A stretch of 41,122 bases of DNA from Alistipes sp. (GTDB lineage Bacteria; Bacteroidota; Bacteroidia; Bacteroidales; Rikenellaceae), in the NCBI GenBank assembly GCA_017501625.1, contig JAFVWO010000077.1:1-41122 (forward strand), read 5' to 3'. Shown here one piece after another: positions 8,635 through 16,453 of the stretch (position 1 is its first letter; the number at the start of each line of letters is the position of its first letter). The position numbers and the translations under genes were made by a program. A model generated the notes under the pieces. That model was not told where the DNA came from, did no database searches, and saw only the letters and a program-made list of their open reading frames with translations.

Positions 8635-8680
8635 AAAAAATGGGGATGACTAAAAAGTAAATTTGTCATCCCCATTTTTT
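8635..8680 (+). terminator. Hairpin terminator after the repressor gene
   Basis: A perfect 16-bp stem (8635-8650 with 8665-8680) has a 14-base loop. It is A-rich on the left and ends in a run of six T, so it can act in either direction. Its core, GGGGATGAC with GTCATCCCC and the same loop sequence, recurs inverted at 33967-33998. Confidence 0.8.
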
Positions 8681-8805
8681 TAAGAGGTTGAATAAAAAGA
8701 TGTAGTTTTAGGCTTGCGAAGCCCGAAAAAGCGGAGTTTACTTGACGTAAATGAGCATTTTGAGGGCGAGCATAACGACAAAATACACTTTTTATTCAGC
8801 CTCAT
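8681..8805. repeat. Copy B of the dispersed intergenic repeat
   Basis: Blocks 8716-8744, 8755-8772 and 8779-8803 match 41-69, 143-160 and 291-315 exactly. The unit is bounded by an imperfect inverted repeat: 8681-8699 (TAAGAGGTTGAATAAAAAG) against the complement of the 8789-8803 end. A weaker third copy is at 15264-15310. No gene is seen. The repeat ends about 20 bases from the argR stop codon. Confidence 0.65.
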
Positions 8806-8826
8806 TTTTTACCTTATACCGCTCTT

Positions 8827-9291
8827 CTACAACAATTTCAGCGAGGGGAAGAGGTTATACAACTGTTCCATAAGTTCCTGCTTATCGAAGTTCTCGCGCA
8901 GGACGAGCAATATGGCATTATCTCCGGCGATAGTTCCAATCACATCGCGGATGCCACAGCTATCAATAGGCACAGATATGGCGCTGGCGTACCCGGGCTT
9001 TGTGGTAATCACACAAAGGTTGCCCGAGAAGGCTATGTCGACAATATTATCGGTAATGTTTGTCGACATGGCGACATCACCACGTGGGCTATTGGGCAAC
9101 ATATAGATGTAACCCTTCTCCTTGTGCGGGACCTTAGCTACGTGCATAAACTTAAGGTCGCGCGACAGCGTTGACTATGTAACCTGCACACCACACTCCA
9201 CGAGGCGGCCAATAAGTTCCTCTTGCGAAGATATATACTCCGAGCGTATAATCTTACGAATTATCGAAAGGCGCTGAGATTTTTGATTCAT
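8827..9291 (-). pseudogene. argR: Arginine repressor ArgR, interrupted by an in-frame amber stop
   Basis: Read from ATG at 9291, the frame encodes 154 residues, the normal ArgR length. The N-terminal winged helix starts MNQKSQRLSIIRKIIRSEYI, followed by the SSQEEL segment. Codon 39 is TAG (9177-9175) in the DNA-recognition segment, which reads VT-stop-STLSRDL where the family has VTQATLSRDL. A single C-to-T change of CAG explains it. The rest is intact, including the C-terminal arginine-binding/oligomerisation domain (GTIAGDNAILLVLR). Restart at the Met at 9147 would give only about 106 residues lacking most of the DNA-binding domain. This is recent inactivation or a sequencing error; amber ends other genes here, so recoding is unlikely. 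Confidence 0.85.
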
Positions 9292-9365
9292 CGTCTTTTT
9301 TTGCTGATTATTCTCTAACATCTCGACTAACGCAAACTAATTCTCAAATATTACAAATGCGAATA

Positions 9366-9397
9366 CAAAATTAGGCAAAATAGGGCAAATATCCAAA
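9366..9397 (-). promoter_or_regulatory. Candidate promoter of argR
   Basis: On the minus strand, TAATTTTG (9373-9366) fits TAnnTTTG, with TTTG (9397-9394) 20 bases upstream. It would give a leader of about 70 bases. The region is very AT-rich, so chance matches are possible. Confidence 0.4.
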
Positions 9398-9466
9398 TTA
9401 AAGTAAAAAAAAAGCACATAGATGTATTTTTTATTATCTTTGGATATTAACTAAGAAATCTTTTAC

Positions 9467-9474
9467 TATATTTG
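9467..9474 (+). promoter_or_regulatory. Candidate -7 element for the lipoprotein operon
   Basis: TATATTTG fits the TAnnTTTG element, about 90 bases before the chosen ATG at 9565. No well-spaced -33 TTTG is seen (the nearest, 9439-9442, is 24 bases away and is itself part of another TATCTTTG). Confidence 0.45.
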
Positions 9475-9564
9475 CGTGCGAGTATATGAACAATGGGTAT
9501 GCTCGCACCAATTTGAGAAATGAAAGATATTAATAATTTATTTATTTTAACTATTTTTAAGTCT

Positions 9565-11124
9565 ATGAGAAAATTACTTTCAATCTTCTGCATTGCGATG
9601 CTCGGCATCGTAGCCATCGGCTGTGAGTCCGAGCCTAATCAGCCACAGGGTGGCAACCAGAATGGTGGCGAGACAGAGACTCGTACCATCAACTTTGGCG
9701 AGCCCACAATCACGTCGACAACAATCGAGGTGGGTATCGTACCCTCAGATACCGAGGCCAACTACTTTGTAGGCATCGTCGCAGCAAGCGAGCTTGAGGG
9801 CAAGGATGATGCTGCCATCATCACGGAGTACTTCCAGAAGTTAGAGATGCGCAAGGGTGCAGGCTTCATTAAGGTCGAGAACCTCACGCCCGAGACCGAC
9901 TATGCTGCCATCGCCTTCTACATGGGTGATGAGAATGAGAAGGTTGCAAGACGTAACATTCGCACCACAGCCCCCGGTGAGGTTGAGGAGGAGTTTAGCG
10001 TGAGAATCACCGTAGATGCCATCACCTCAGACTCGGCTATCGCTAAGGCCGTGCCCAACGACAACGATGTAAACTACTACTTCCGCGTGCTCACACAGCT
10101 CGAGCTTCGCGAGATGGGTATCTTGGAAAACGATCGCGAGATTTTCAACTACATCATCGAGAACCCCTACAGCAACGACTACATCGGCAAGGGTGAGCGC
10201 ACGCTCGAGTACACAAACCTCTCGCCCAAGTTCGAGTATATCGCTATTGCCTTCAACTCAGACACCTACGAGGATGTTGTAAGCGGCGCAGCCGAGCTCA
10301 ATCTCTTCCGCTACGAGTTCATCACCGAGGATGCTCCCGAGGTTGATCCTAACACCCTCTTCACATACAAGAATCTTGAGGTTGGACACACCGACTTCAG
10401 CCTCGACGTAACTCCTGTAAAGGGCGATGATAAGCTTTGGGCATACTACATCTTCGAGAAGAGCAACTACGACGAGTATATCGCCGGCAGCCGTCATCAG
10501 GTGGTTATGCGCGCATACTACGGCCTCTTCAACCTCTGCAACGAGTACAACATCATCAACAAGACCGAGTACACGTTCAACTACTTCATGAACGAGCTTA
10601 TGGGTCAGATGGGTGAGACCAAGATTATCAACTACGAGCCCTTGAAGCCTAACAAGCAGTATGTTGTGGCTATGTTCTACATCGACCCCGAGATTAGCGA
10701 CCCCACGACCGTCTACGACTATAACTTCGTGGCTGTGAACTTCACAACCAAGGCTCCCGATGAGAATATAAAGGCTTCGTTGAATGTTGTAGGTCCCGAG
10801 ATTACCAAGGAGGGCTTCAACTACAATATTGTCTTCAACATTAAGACTGATGACAATGCTGCAATTCTTCGCTATGGTGCAGACCAGTGGGATGAGCTCA
10901 CAGAGCAGTACTACGACCCCGACGATTGCAACAGCATCCGTGCTTTTGTACAATTCCGTACCGCAAGTGATGAGATTCTTGCTAAGGCTAAGACCAGCGA
11001 GGGCGCTACTATCTCGTTCTCTCAGACCGAGCCCTTCGACGGCATCTTCCTCTTCGAGGCAGAGAATGTTCAGGGCGCACTCACACAGTACATGGTACGT
11101 GTAACACCCGACATGTTCGAGTAA
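9565..11124 (+). CDS. Surface lipoprotein with tandem FN3/Ig-like repeats
   Basis: The 519-residue protein starts MRKLLSIFCIAMLGIVAIGC, a lipoprotein signal with lipobox AIGC. An in-frame ATG 45 bases upstream would put extra residues before the signal, so 9565 is preferred. After a Gly/Asn/Gln-rich linker there are about four similar domains. Each opens with an INFGEPTITSTTIEVGI-type strand and ends in a tyrosine-rich turn such as ENLTPETDYAAIAFY, NLSPKFEYIAIAF or PLKPNKQYVVAMFY. These are hallmarks of fibronectin-III/Ig-like modules in Bacteroidota lipoproteins. No catalytic motif is seen; a binding or structural role at the cell surface is likely. It is followed after 23 bases by another lipoprotein gene, probably in one operon. 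Confidence 0.8.
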   Translation: MRKLLSIFCIAMLGIVAIGCESEPNQPQGGNQNGGETETRTINFGEPTITSTTIEVGIVPSDTEANYFVGIVAASELEGKDDAAIITEYFQKLEMRKGAGFIKVENLTPETDYAAIAFYMGDENEKVARRNIRTTAPGEVEEEFSVRITVDAITSDSAIAKAVPNDNDVNYYFRVLTQLELREMGILENDREIFNYIIENPYSNDYIGKGERTLEYTNLSPKFEYIAIAFNSDTYEDVVSGAAELNLFRYEFITEDAPEVDPNTLFTYKNLEVGHTDFSLDVTPVKGDDKLWAYYIFEKSNYDEYIAGSRHQVVMRAYYGLFNLCNEYNIINKTEYTFNYFMNELMGQMGETKIINYEPLKPNKQYVVAMFYIDPEISDPTTVYDYNFVAVNFTTKAPDENIKASLNVVGPEITKEGFNYNIVFNIKTDDNAAILRYGADQWDELTEQYYDPDDCNSIRAFVQFRTASDEILAKAKTSEGATISFSQTEPFDGIFLFEAENVQGALTQYMVRVTPDMFE

Positions 11125-11147
11125 TAACAATTCATGAGTAAGTAACA

Positions 11148-12260
11148 ATGAGAAGACTTATATCGATGTTGACCTCTATGGCACTGCTTGCAGGCCTTGC
11201 TGCCTGCGAGCAGGAGCCCGGAGATGTCAACCAAAAACCCGACAACGGCGACAACAACGATAAGCCCACAACTGCTGTCGTTGTGCTCAATGCCGATAAG
11301 GATAGCATCAAGGCCGATGGCACCGACACCGTCACTTTTGAGGTTACGGTAGATGGCAAGGTACGCACCGCAGAGTGCCAGATTATCTGCCTTAACGACA
11401 ATAGCACCATTGAGGATGCTAAGTTCTCAACAACCGAGGCCGACACCTACGAGTTCAAGGCAGCCTTTGGTGACGTACTCTCGGAGACTAAGAGCATCGT
11501 AGCTACCGCTGTTAGCGACGACCCCGAGAACCCCGGCAACGATGACCCCGAGAACCCCGGCAACGACGACCCCGAGAATCCCGGCAACGACGACCCTGAG
11601 AACCCCGGTAACGATGACCCCGAGAATCCCGGCAATGATGACCCCGAGAATCCCGGTAATGACGACCCCGAGCAGCCTGTAGACAAACCCTCAAAGGGTG
11701 ATTACACGGTGGGTGATGTTATCGAGTGCGCAGGCTCTAAGGGTGTAGTATACGCATTCAAGGATTTCCCCATCTGGAATGATGACTACACTGAGATCGT
11801 TGACTACGACACCTACTGTTACGTCTTCTCACTCGACGAGGAGGACTTGCAGTGGTCTACGGAGAATGTATGGTGTAACTGTGGCACACAGCGTGGCGAC
11901 TGGAACACTCAAGATATGCTCAACAACGGCACATCTCCCGACAAGTACCCCGCAGCACAGTGGTGCATAGCTCATGGTGAGGGATGGTTTATGCCTTCGT
12001 CTATGGAGCTCAATCTTATGTGGGATGCTATCACCAATGGTGCGCGTGACTTCAATGCACCCTCGGTTGCCGAGTTCAACAAGATTATCACCGACAATGG
12101 CGGTGAGCCCTTCGTATCAACATACTACTGGTCATCGAATGAGACATCAGAGGATATGATTGAGCTGGTAGCCTTCATGGACGACAGCGTAATATGTCTT
12201 GAGCCATATAAGAGCAATAAGTATACGGTACGTGCCGCATACCGCTTCATTGTGGAGTAA
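11148..12260 (+). CDS. Lipoprotein with Ig-like domain, DPENPGND repeat linker and C-terminal DUF1566-like domain
   Basis: The 370-residue protein has a lipobox (LAACE, Cys20). An Ig-like (BIG-type) domain follows at about 43-122, with the pattern ADKDSIKADGTDTVTFEV. Then come six perfect eight-residue repeats (DDPENPGN) and one variant, a stiff acidic Pro/Gly spacer. The C-terminal domain (about 185-370) has GEGWFMPSSMELNLMW, STYYWSSNE and a final YTVRAAYRF strand, resembling the DUF1566/Fibrobacter-paralogue type domain found on surface proteins. It is likely exposed outside the outer membrane. Function is unknown; the neighbour upstream is also a surface lipoprotein. Confidence 0.78.
   Translation: MRRLISMLTSMALLAGLAACEQEPGDVNQKPDNGDNNDKPTTAVVVLNADKDSIKADGTDTVTFEVTVDGKVRTAECQIICLNDNSTIEDAKFSTTEADTYEFKAAFGDVLSETKSIVATAVSDDPENPGNDDPENPGNDDPENPGNDDPENPGNDDPENPGNDDPENPGNDDPEQPVDKPSKGDYTVGDVIECAGSKGVVYAFKDFPIWNDDYTEIVDYDTYCYVFSLDEEDLQWSTENVWCNCGTQRGDWNTQDMLNNGTSPDKYPAAQWCIAHGEGWFMPSSMELNLMWDAITNGARDFNAPSVAEFNKIITDNGGEPFVSTYYWSSNETSEDMIELVAFMDDSVICLEPYKSNKYTVRAAYRFIVE
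11517..11660 (+). repeat. Six-copy 24-base coding repeat
   Basis: Six in-frame copies of a 24-base unit encode DDPENPGN, with a seventh degenerate copy after it. Copies differ only at third positions (GAC/GAT, AAC/AAT, GGC/GGT). Copy number could vary between strains without frameshift. Confidence 0.9.
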
Positions 12261-12278
12261 GAGGAGGCTGTTATTTAG

Positions 12279-12348
12279 AGAGGTTAGGGAGTTTAGAGAT
12301 GTTAAGGGTGCGATTGTCACCTTAAATTCTCTAAACTCCCTAACCTCT
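12279..12348. terminator. Long inverted repeat between the lipoprotein operon and thiL
   Basis: A perfect 21-bp stem (12279-12299 with 12328-12348) continues inwards with an eight-to-nine base imperfect stem (TTAAGGGTG with CACCTTAA). A short T run follows. It is probably the terminator of the lipoprotein operon, though the stem is unusually long. Confidence 0.65.
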
Positions 12349-12363
12349 TTAGTAAATAAATAG

Positions 12364-12371
12364 TATCTTTG
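12364..12371 (+). promoter_or_regulatory. -7 element immediately before thiL
   Basis: TATCTTTG matches TAnnTTTG and ends only four bases before the thiL ATG. If used, transcription would start at or inside the start codon, giving a leaderless mRNA. Confidence 0.5.
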
Positions 12372-12375
12372 TCGT

Positions 12376-13311
12376 ATGAAAAAGTCCGAATTTTCGTTTA
12401 TTGGCGACATCGCCACACTCTTTGGCGCGCTACCCCACCACGGCTTCGAGCCTATAGGCGACGACTGCACGGTCATAGCTATGGGCGATGACTCGCTGGT
12501 AATAACGACAGATATGCTCGTTGAGGATGTACACTTCCTGCGTGCTGCATCTACGGCCGAGGAGGTGGGCATGAAGAGCCTACATGTAAACCTCAGCGAC
12601 GTGGCAGCCATGGGAGCTAAGCCCGTGGCTACGCTCCTAAGCATAGCACTCCCCGAGGGCGCACAGGGCGAGTGGGCCGAGGCCTTTATGCGTGGCTACC
12701 ATGCAGTATCGGAGCGCGAAGGTGTTGCCCTCGTTGGTGGCGACACCACGGCATCGCGCGACAGGATTACGATAAATGTCGTGGCCATAGGTCGCGCACC
12801 CCAATCCAACATCAAACGTCGCTCGGCAGCGCACATAGGCGACATAATAGCTGTCACGGGTAAGCTCGGAGCTTCGTCGAAAGGTCTTGTCGACATAATG
12901 TTTGGCGACCTCAACACCTTAGCAGCACAGCACCACCGCGTAGCACAAGCACGCACAGCCGAGGGTCGTTGGCTCGGCACACAATGCGAAGTACATGCCA
13001 TGATGGACATATCCGACGGCATAGCCTCCGACATCAAACATATCATGGAGCAGTCCAACGTGGGTGCCGAGATAGATACTACACTCATACCCACAGACTA
13101 CGACCTACGCTACGCCATAGGCGGTGGCGAGGACTACGAGCTCCTTGTCACGGTGCAGGAGGATAGCTTCGATGCCATTGCTGAGGCTTTATACAGAGCC
13201 ACAGGGACAACGCTCACGGCCATAGGTCGCATAACCGATGGCAACGAGCTACGATGGTTAGATGGTGGCAAGCCCACGGAGATAGATATAGAGGGCTTTA
13301 AGCACTTTTAG
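12376..13311 (+). CDS. thiL: Thiamine-monophosphate kinase ThiL
   Basis: ThiL phosphorylates thiamine monophosphate to the active cofactor thiamine diphosphate using ATP, in the cytosol. The 311-residue length is normal. Family signatures are PIGDDCTVI (about 26-34), the metal-binding TTDMLVEDVHF (44-54), NLSDVAAMGAKP (72-83), VGGDTTAS, MMDISDGIASD and GGGEDYELL, all characteristic of the PurM/ThiL superfamily. No other thiamine genes are nearby. It is a single gene with its own promoter. Its last 14 bases overlap the end of the convergent flippase gene. Confidence 0.95.
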   Translation: MKKSEFSFIGDIATLFGALPHHGFEPIGDDCTVIAMGDDSLVITTDMLVEDVHFLRAASTAEEVGMKSLHVNLSDVAAMGAKPVATLLSIALPEGAQGEWAEAFMRGYHAVSEREGVALVGGDTTASRDRITINVVAIGRAPQSNIKRRSAAHIGDIIAVTGKLGASSKGLVDIMFGDLNTLAAQHHRVAQARTAEGRWLGTQCEVHAMMDISDGIASDIKHIMEQSNVGAEIDTTLIPTDYDLRYAIGGGEDYELLVTVQEDSFDAIAEALYRATGTTLTAIGRITDGNELRWLDGGKPTEIDIEGFKHF

Positions 13312-14755
13312 ATATATAGCCACGAAGGAGTGCCAGAGCCTCGTTCATAGCCCTAAGCCTAAAGATATAGGCACCCGAGGCGTAGATAGCAACACCCGCG
13401 GTGACCTCCACGAGGAGTCTCAGGCCGGGGGTGAGCGTGGCAATATACGGCTCAGCAAGATATAGCGCCACAAACATCGTTGCAGCAAGCACAAGCTGCG
13501 GAAGGATATTGACAAGTAGGCCCACGACACCTACAGAGAGGTAACGCAGGGCCATGGCTGTGTTTATGAATAGTTCGACAAAGGCCATAGCCGTCATACC
13601 CCATGCCACAGACTCCACACCTCGAGGTATGGTATAACACAACACAGCTGTCATTATGATACGTTTCAGAAGCTCCAATCTGACGATAACCCTGCCATCG
13701 CTACGCACCTTAAGTATATTATATGACACCATAGCCAAGGGGTATGCCATGCCCGATAGCGCCAATATCTCGAAGTAGGGCACCGTAGGCATCCACTTAT
13801 AGCCGAGGAGCAACATAAACATATCCGGAGCGATAGCCACAAAGCCGAGCATCACCGGGAAGATAACAAACGACAAGAGGCGCACGATACGCATATATGC
13901 CTCGGAAAACTTCCTTTCATCGCCATCAACCTCTGCCAACGCCGGATATGTCACGCCCTGCACCGCCTGTACGATAGAGGTGACGGGCAGGTCTTTGAGT
14001 TTCTGCGCCTGCGCGTAGTAGCCAAGGGCCGAAGTAGAGTGCATCTTGCCGATGAAGAGCTGCGCTACATTATTATATATAGAGGCTATAAGATCCGTAG
14101 CAAGCAGTCGCAAGCTGAAGGGCGCCATGGCACGAAGTGATGCCAAGCTAAAGGGTGCCGATGTGCGCCAGCGACGTATCCACCAGAAGGCCGCAGCCTT
14201 AAGTCCCATCATCAGCAGGCGCTGTGCCACGAGGCTCCAGATGCCACACCCCGCAACAGCCATAACGACAGCCACGATGCCACTGAGCAACGAGCTGAAG
14301 AATACTATCTTCGAGAGTAGCGCAAAGCGGAACTCGCGCGTGAACATCACCGTCTGCACCACGCAGAGCGAGTTGATAGGGAGCACCAAGAAGAGCACCG
14401 GAGCTATATCTCGAATAACAGGAGCATCATACAACGCGGCAAGTGGCGAGGAGAGTGCAAGAAAAACGACATACAACACCAACGACACAACGACATTGAA
14501 GCCGAGCACCGAGCGGTACTCCGTGTCGGTGGGATGAGGCTTGCGTATGAGCGTCTGCGAGAAGCCACTGTCAACGATAGCAAGAGCAACAGAGGTAAAG
14601 AAGGTCATAATGGCCATGATGCCAAAGTCATCAGGGGCGAGCTGTCGCGCAACGACGATGCTTACGACCATCTGCACAACCATCGACAGGAACTTCTCCG
14701 AGAAGCTCCACGCCACGCCACTTACAACCTTATGTTCCAACTTCGCCTCGGCCAT
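13298..14755 (-). CDS. Polysaccharide flippase (MOP family, WzxC-like)
   Basis: The 485-residue integral membrane protein has 12-14 predicted helices. The opening VSGVAWSFSEKFLSMVVQM, then VARQLAPDDFGIMAI and the DSGFSQTLIRK segment are typical of Wzx/TuaB-type lipid-linked oligosaccharide exporters. It likely flips a glycan precursor across the inner membrane for capsule, O-antigen or exopolysaccharide. No glycosyltransferases are adjacent, so its substrate is unknown. It begins four bases after the aroQ stop, forming an aroQ-flippase unit, and its end overlaps the thiL end by 14 bases. Confidence 0.88.
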   Translation of the reverse strand: MAEAKLEHKVVSGVAWSFSEKFLSMVVQMVVSIVVARQLAPDDFGIMAIMTFFTSVALAIVDSGFSQTLIRKPHPTDTEYRSVLGFNVVVSLVLYVVFLALSSPLAALYDAPVIRDIAPVLFLVLPINSLCVVQTVMFTREFRFALLSKIVFFSSLLSGIVAVVMAVAGCGIWSLVAQRLLMMGLKAAAFWWIRRWRTSAPFSLASLRAMAPFSLRLLATDLIASIYNNVAQLFIGKMHSTSALGYYAQAQKLKDLPVTSIVQAVQGVTYPALAEVDGDERKFSEAYMRIVRLLSFVIFPVMLGFVAIAPDMFMLLLGYKWMPTVPYFEILALSGMAYPLAMVSYNILKVRSDGRVIVRLELLKRIIMTAVLCYTIPRGVESVAWGMTAMAFVELFINTAMALRYLSVGVVGLLVNILPQLVLAATMFVALYLAEPYIATLTPGLRLLVEVTAGVAIYASGAYIFRLRAMNEALALLRGYISKSA

Positions 14756-14759
14756 AGCA

Positions 14760-15176
14760 CTACTTCACAAAATACTCCACAGCCAAACGATACGACTCCA
14801 TGCCGAAGCCCATAATCGTACCACACGCCACAGGAGCTATCATCGACACATGACGAAACTCCTCGCGCGCGAGGATTGAAGATATGTGTACCTCAACGAC
14901 AGGCACATCGATAGCCGCCACAGCATCGCGCAAAACTACGGATGTGTGCGTATAGCCACCGGCATTGAGAATGATGCCGTCATACTTACCACAAGCACCT
15001 TGAAGGGCATCGACAAGCTCTCCCTCGACATTCGACTGGTAGTAGTCGATGGTAACGCCCGAATAACGTGCGCGAAGAGCCCCGAGGTAATCCTCGAAGC
15101 TCTCACGTCCGTATATCTCGGGCTGGCGATGCCCCAAAAGATTGAGGTTCGCACCGTTGATAATCAAAATTTTCAT
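14760..15176 (-). CDS. aroQ: Type II 3-dehydroquinate dehydratase AroQ
   Basis: This enzyme removes water from 3-dehydroquinate in the third step of the shikimate pathway. At 138 residues it is close to the usual 140-150. Signature segments are INGANLNLLGHRQPEIYG (6-23, with the active-site loop and catalytic Tyr), YQSNVEGELVD, LNAGGYTHTS and VEVHISS, followed by REEFRH with the catalytic His region. It is a dodecameric cytosolic enzyme in known relatives. It is the first gene of a two-gene unit with the flippase. Confidence 0.96.
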   Translation of the reverse strand: MKILIINGANLNLLGHRQPEIYGRESFEDYLGALRARYSGVTIDYYQSNVEGELVDALQGACGKYDGIILNAGGYTHTSVVLRDAVAAIDVPVVEVHISSILAREEFRHVSMIAPVACGTIMGFGMESYRLAVEYFVK

Positions 15177-15263
15177 CGCACAATAGTTTAATTAGTGCAC
15201 GAAACATTGGGTAATCACACCATATTTTATCGTCATCGTGGGTTAGACTTGGCGATTTATCGC

Positions 15264-15310
15264 AGGCTGAAAAAGCTTTGTTTACGCGACGTAAATGAGC
15301 CTTTTTTTTT
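15264..15310. repeat. Diverged copy C of the dispersed repeat
   Basis: The stretch keeps the order of copy B: a GGCT start, AAAAAGC, GTTTAC, then GACGTAAATGAGC and a T run. Arms AGGCT/AGCCT and TTTACG/CGTAAA can form a compound hairpin. It lies in the 181-base spacer between buk and aroQ, both on the minus strand. Confidence 0.5.
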
Positions 15311-15357
15311 AGACGAGCGACATGTCAACCTCACCCCTTTGCACGATAAAACTAAAA

Positions 15358-16425
15358 TTAGTACTCCTTAGCCATGGTCTCGCCTCTAAGAACACGCAAC
15401 GCATTCTCGGCCAACGACTCAAGCTCGTTCTCGCCCGGGTAAATCTTTATGGGCGCGAGGAACTTACAGTAGTCAACGATGATGTCGTTAACGCAGTCGT
15501 TCCATGCGATACCGCCAGTGAGCAGGATAGCATCCACCTGACCCTTCAACACAACGGCCATCTCGCCAATCCACTTGGCTACAGAGTACGACATCGTGTC
15601 GAGCATAAAGCGTGCCTCCTTGTCGCCACCTGCAGCACGTACCTCGTTCAACTCCTGCACGTTGTTGCAGTTAACATGGTCAACAAGACCACCCTTACCT
15701 GCCAAGAGCTTCTTAATCTCGCCCTTGTCGTACTTGCCCGAGAAGCAGAGGTCTACAAGGTCACCCGCAGGCAACGTACCTGCACGCTCCGGTGCGATAG
15801 GTCCATCACCATCGAGGGCATTGTTAGTGTCGATAACACGACCCTTGCAGTGTGCCGAAACAGAGATGCCGCCACCCATGTGTACCACGACGAGGTTCAA
15901 ATCCTCATAGGGACGACCTACCTCCGCAGCATAGCGGCGAGCGATAGCCTTCTGGTTGAGAGCGTGGAAGATAGAGCGACGAGGCAACTCCTTGATACCG
16001 CTCACGCGAGCCATATCCTGAAGCTCATCGACAACAACGGGATCTGCGATGTAGGCCTCAACACCAGCTGCATCAGCAATGCGGCGTGCAATCAGCGCAC
16101 CAAGGTTGCTGGCATGCTGGCGCTTGGGAGCCGAGAGGTCGGCAATCATAGCCTCACCAACGCGGTATACGCCACCCTCGATGGGGCGCATAAGACCACC
16201 ACGGCCAATGACAGCATCCAACGACTTAAGCTCTATGCCGTCAGCCTTCAACGCATCGAGGATAATCTCCAAGCGCCAGTCGAGCTGGTCGGCAACAGAT
16301 GCAAAGCGAGCAATCTCCTCTGCCGAGTGGCTGAGCTTCAAGGTCTTCACCTGCTCCATATCGTGGAACAATGCCACCTTGGTAGATGTAGAGCCCGGGT
16401 TAATAGTCAATATTTTATAAGCCAT
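15358..16425 (-). CDS. buk: Butyrate kinase
   Basis: Converts butyryl-phosphate (or branched-chain acyl-phosphates) plus ADP to the acid and ATP, the last step of substrate-level phosphorylation. It has 355 residues, the length of Buk rather than the 400 of acetate kinase. ASKHA-family signatures are INPGSTSTKVA (8-18), VIGRGGLMRPIEGG, VVVHMGGGISVSAH (phosphate loop) and LTGGIAWND. It is the third gene of ackA-ptb-buk, 28 bases after ptb. The true substrate could be isobutyrate or isovalerate from amino-acid breakdown, which sequence alone cannot decide. Confidence 0.93.
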   Translation of the reverse strand: MAYKILTINPGSTSTKVALFHDMEQVKTLKLSHSAEEIARFASVADQLDWRLEIILDALKADGIELKSLDAVIGRGGLMRPIEGGVYRVGEAMIADLSAPKRQHASNLGALIARRIADAAGVEAYIADPVVVDELQDMARVSGIKELPRRSIFHALNQKAIARRYAAEVGRPYEDLNLVVVHMGGGISVSAHCKGRVIDTNNALDGDGPIAPERAGTLPAGDLVDLCFSGKYDKGEIKKLLAGKGGLVDHVNCNNVQELNEVRAAGGDKEARFMLDTMSYSVAKWIGEMAVVLKGQVDAILLTGGIAWNDCVNDIIVDYCKFLAPIKIYPGENELESLAENALRVLRGETMAKEY

Positions 16426-16453
16426 CTTCGTATACTTTACTTATGTTAGACTA

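Noticed and set aside
9175..9177. Amber recoding (pyrrolysine or reassigned TAG) in argR
   Set aside because: TAG is a normal stop of other genes such as potB, and the position is a conserved Gln in ArgR, so a point mutation or sequence error is simpler.
10258..11148. Minus-strand open frame of 296 codons opposite the first lipoprotein
   Set aside because: It is a mirror of the FN3-like lipoprotein coding sequence, with no signal or domain of its own.
11517..11660. Regular 24-base repeats that might suggest a CRISPR array
   Set aside because: The units are contiguous with no spacers and are in frame inside a lipoprotein gene.
15322..16449. Plus-strand open frame of 375 codons opposite buk
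   Set aside because: It covers a strongly conserved butyrate kinase on the other strand and has no family features.
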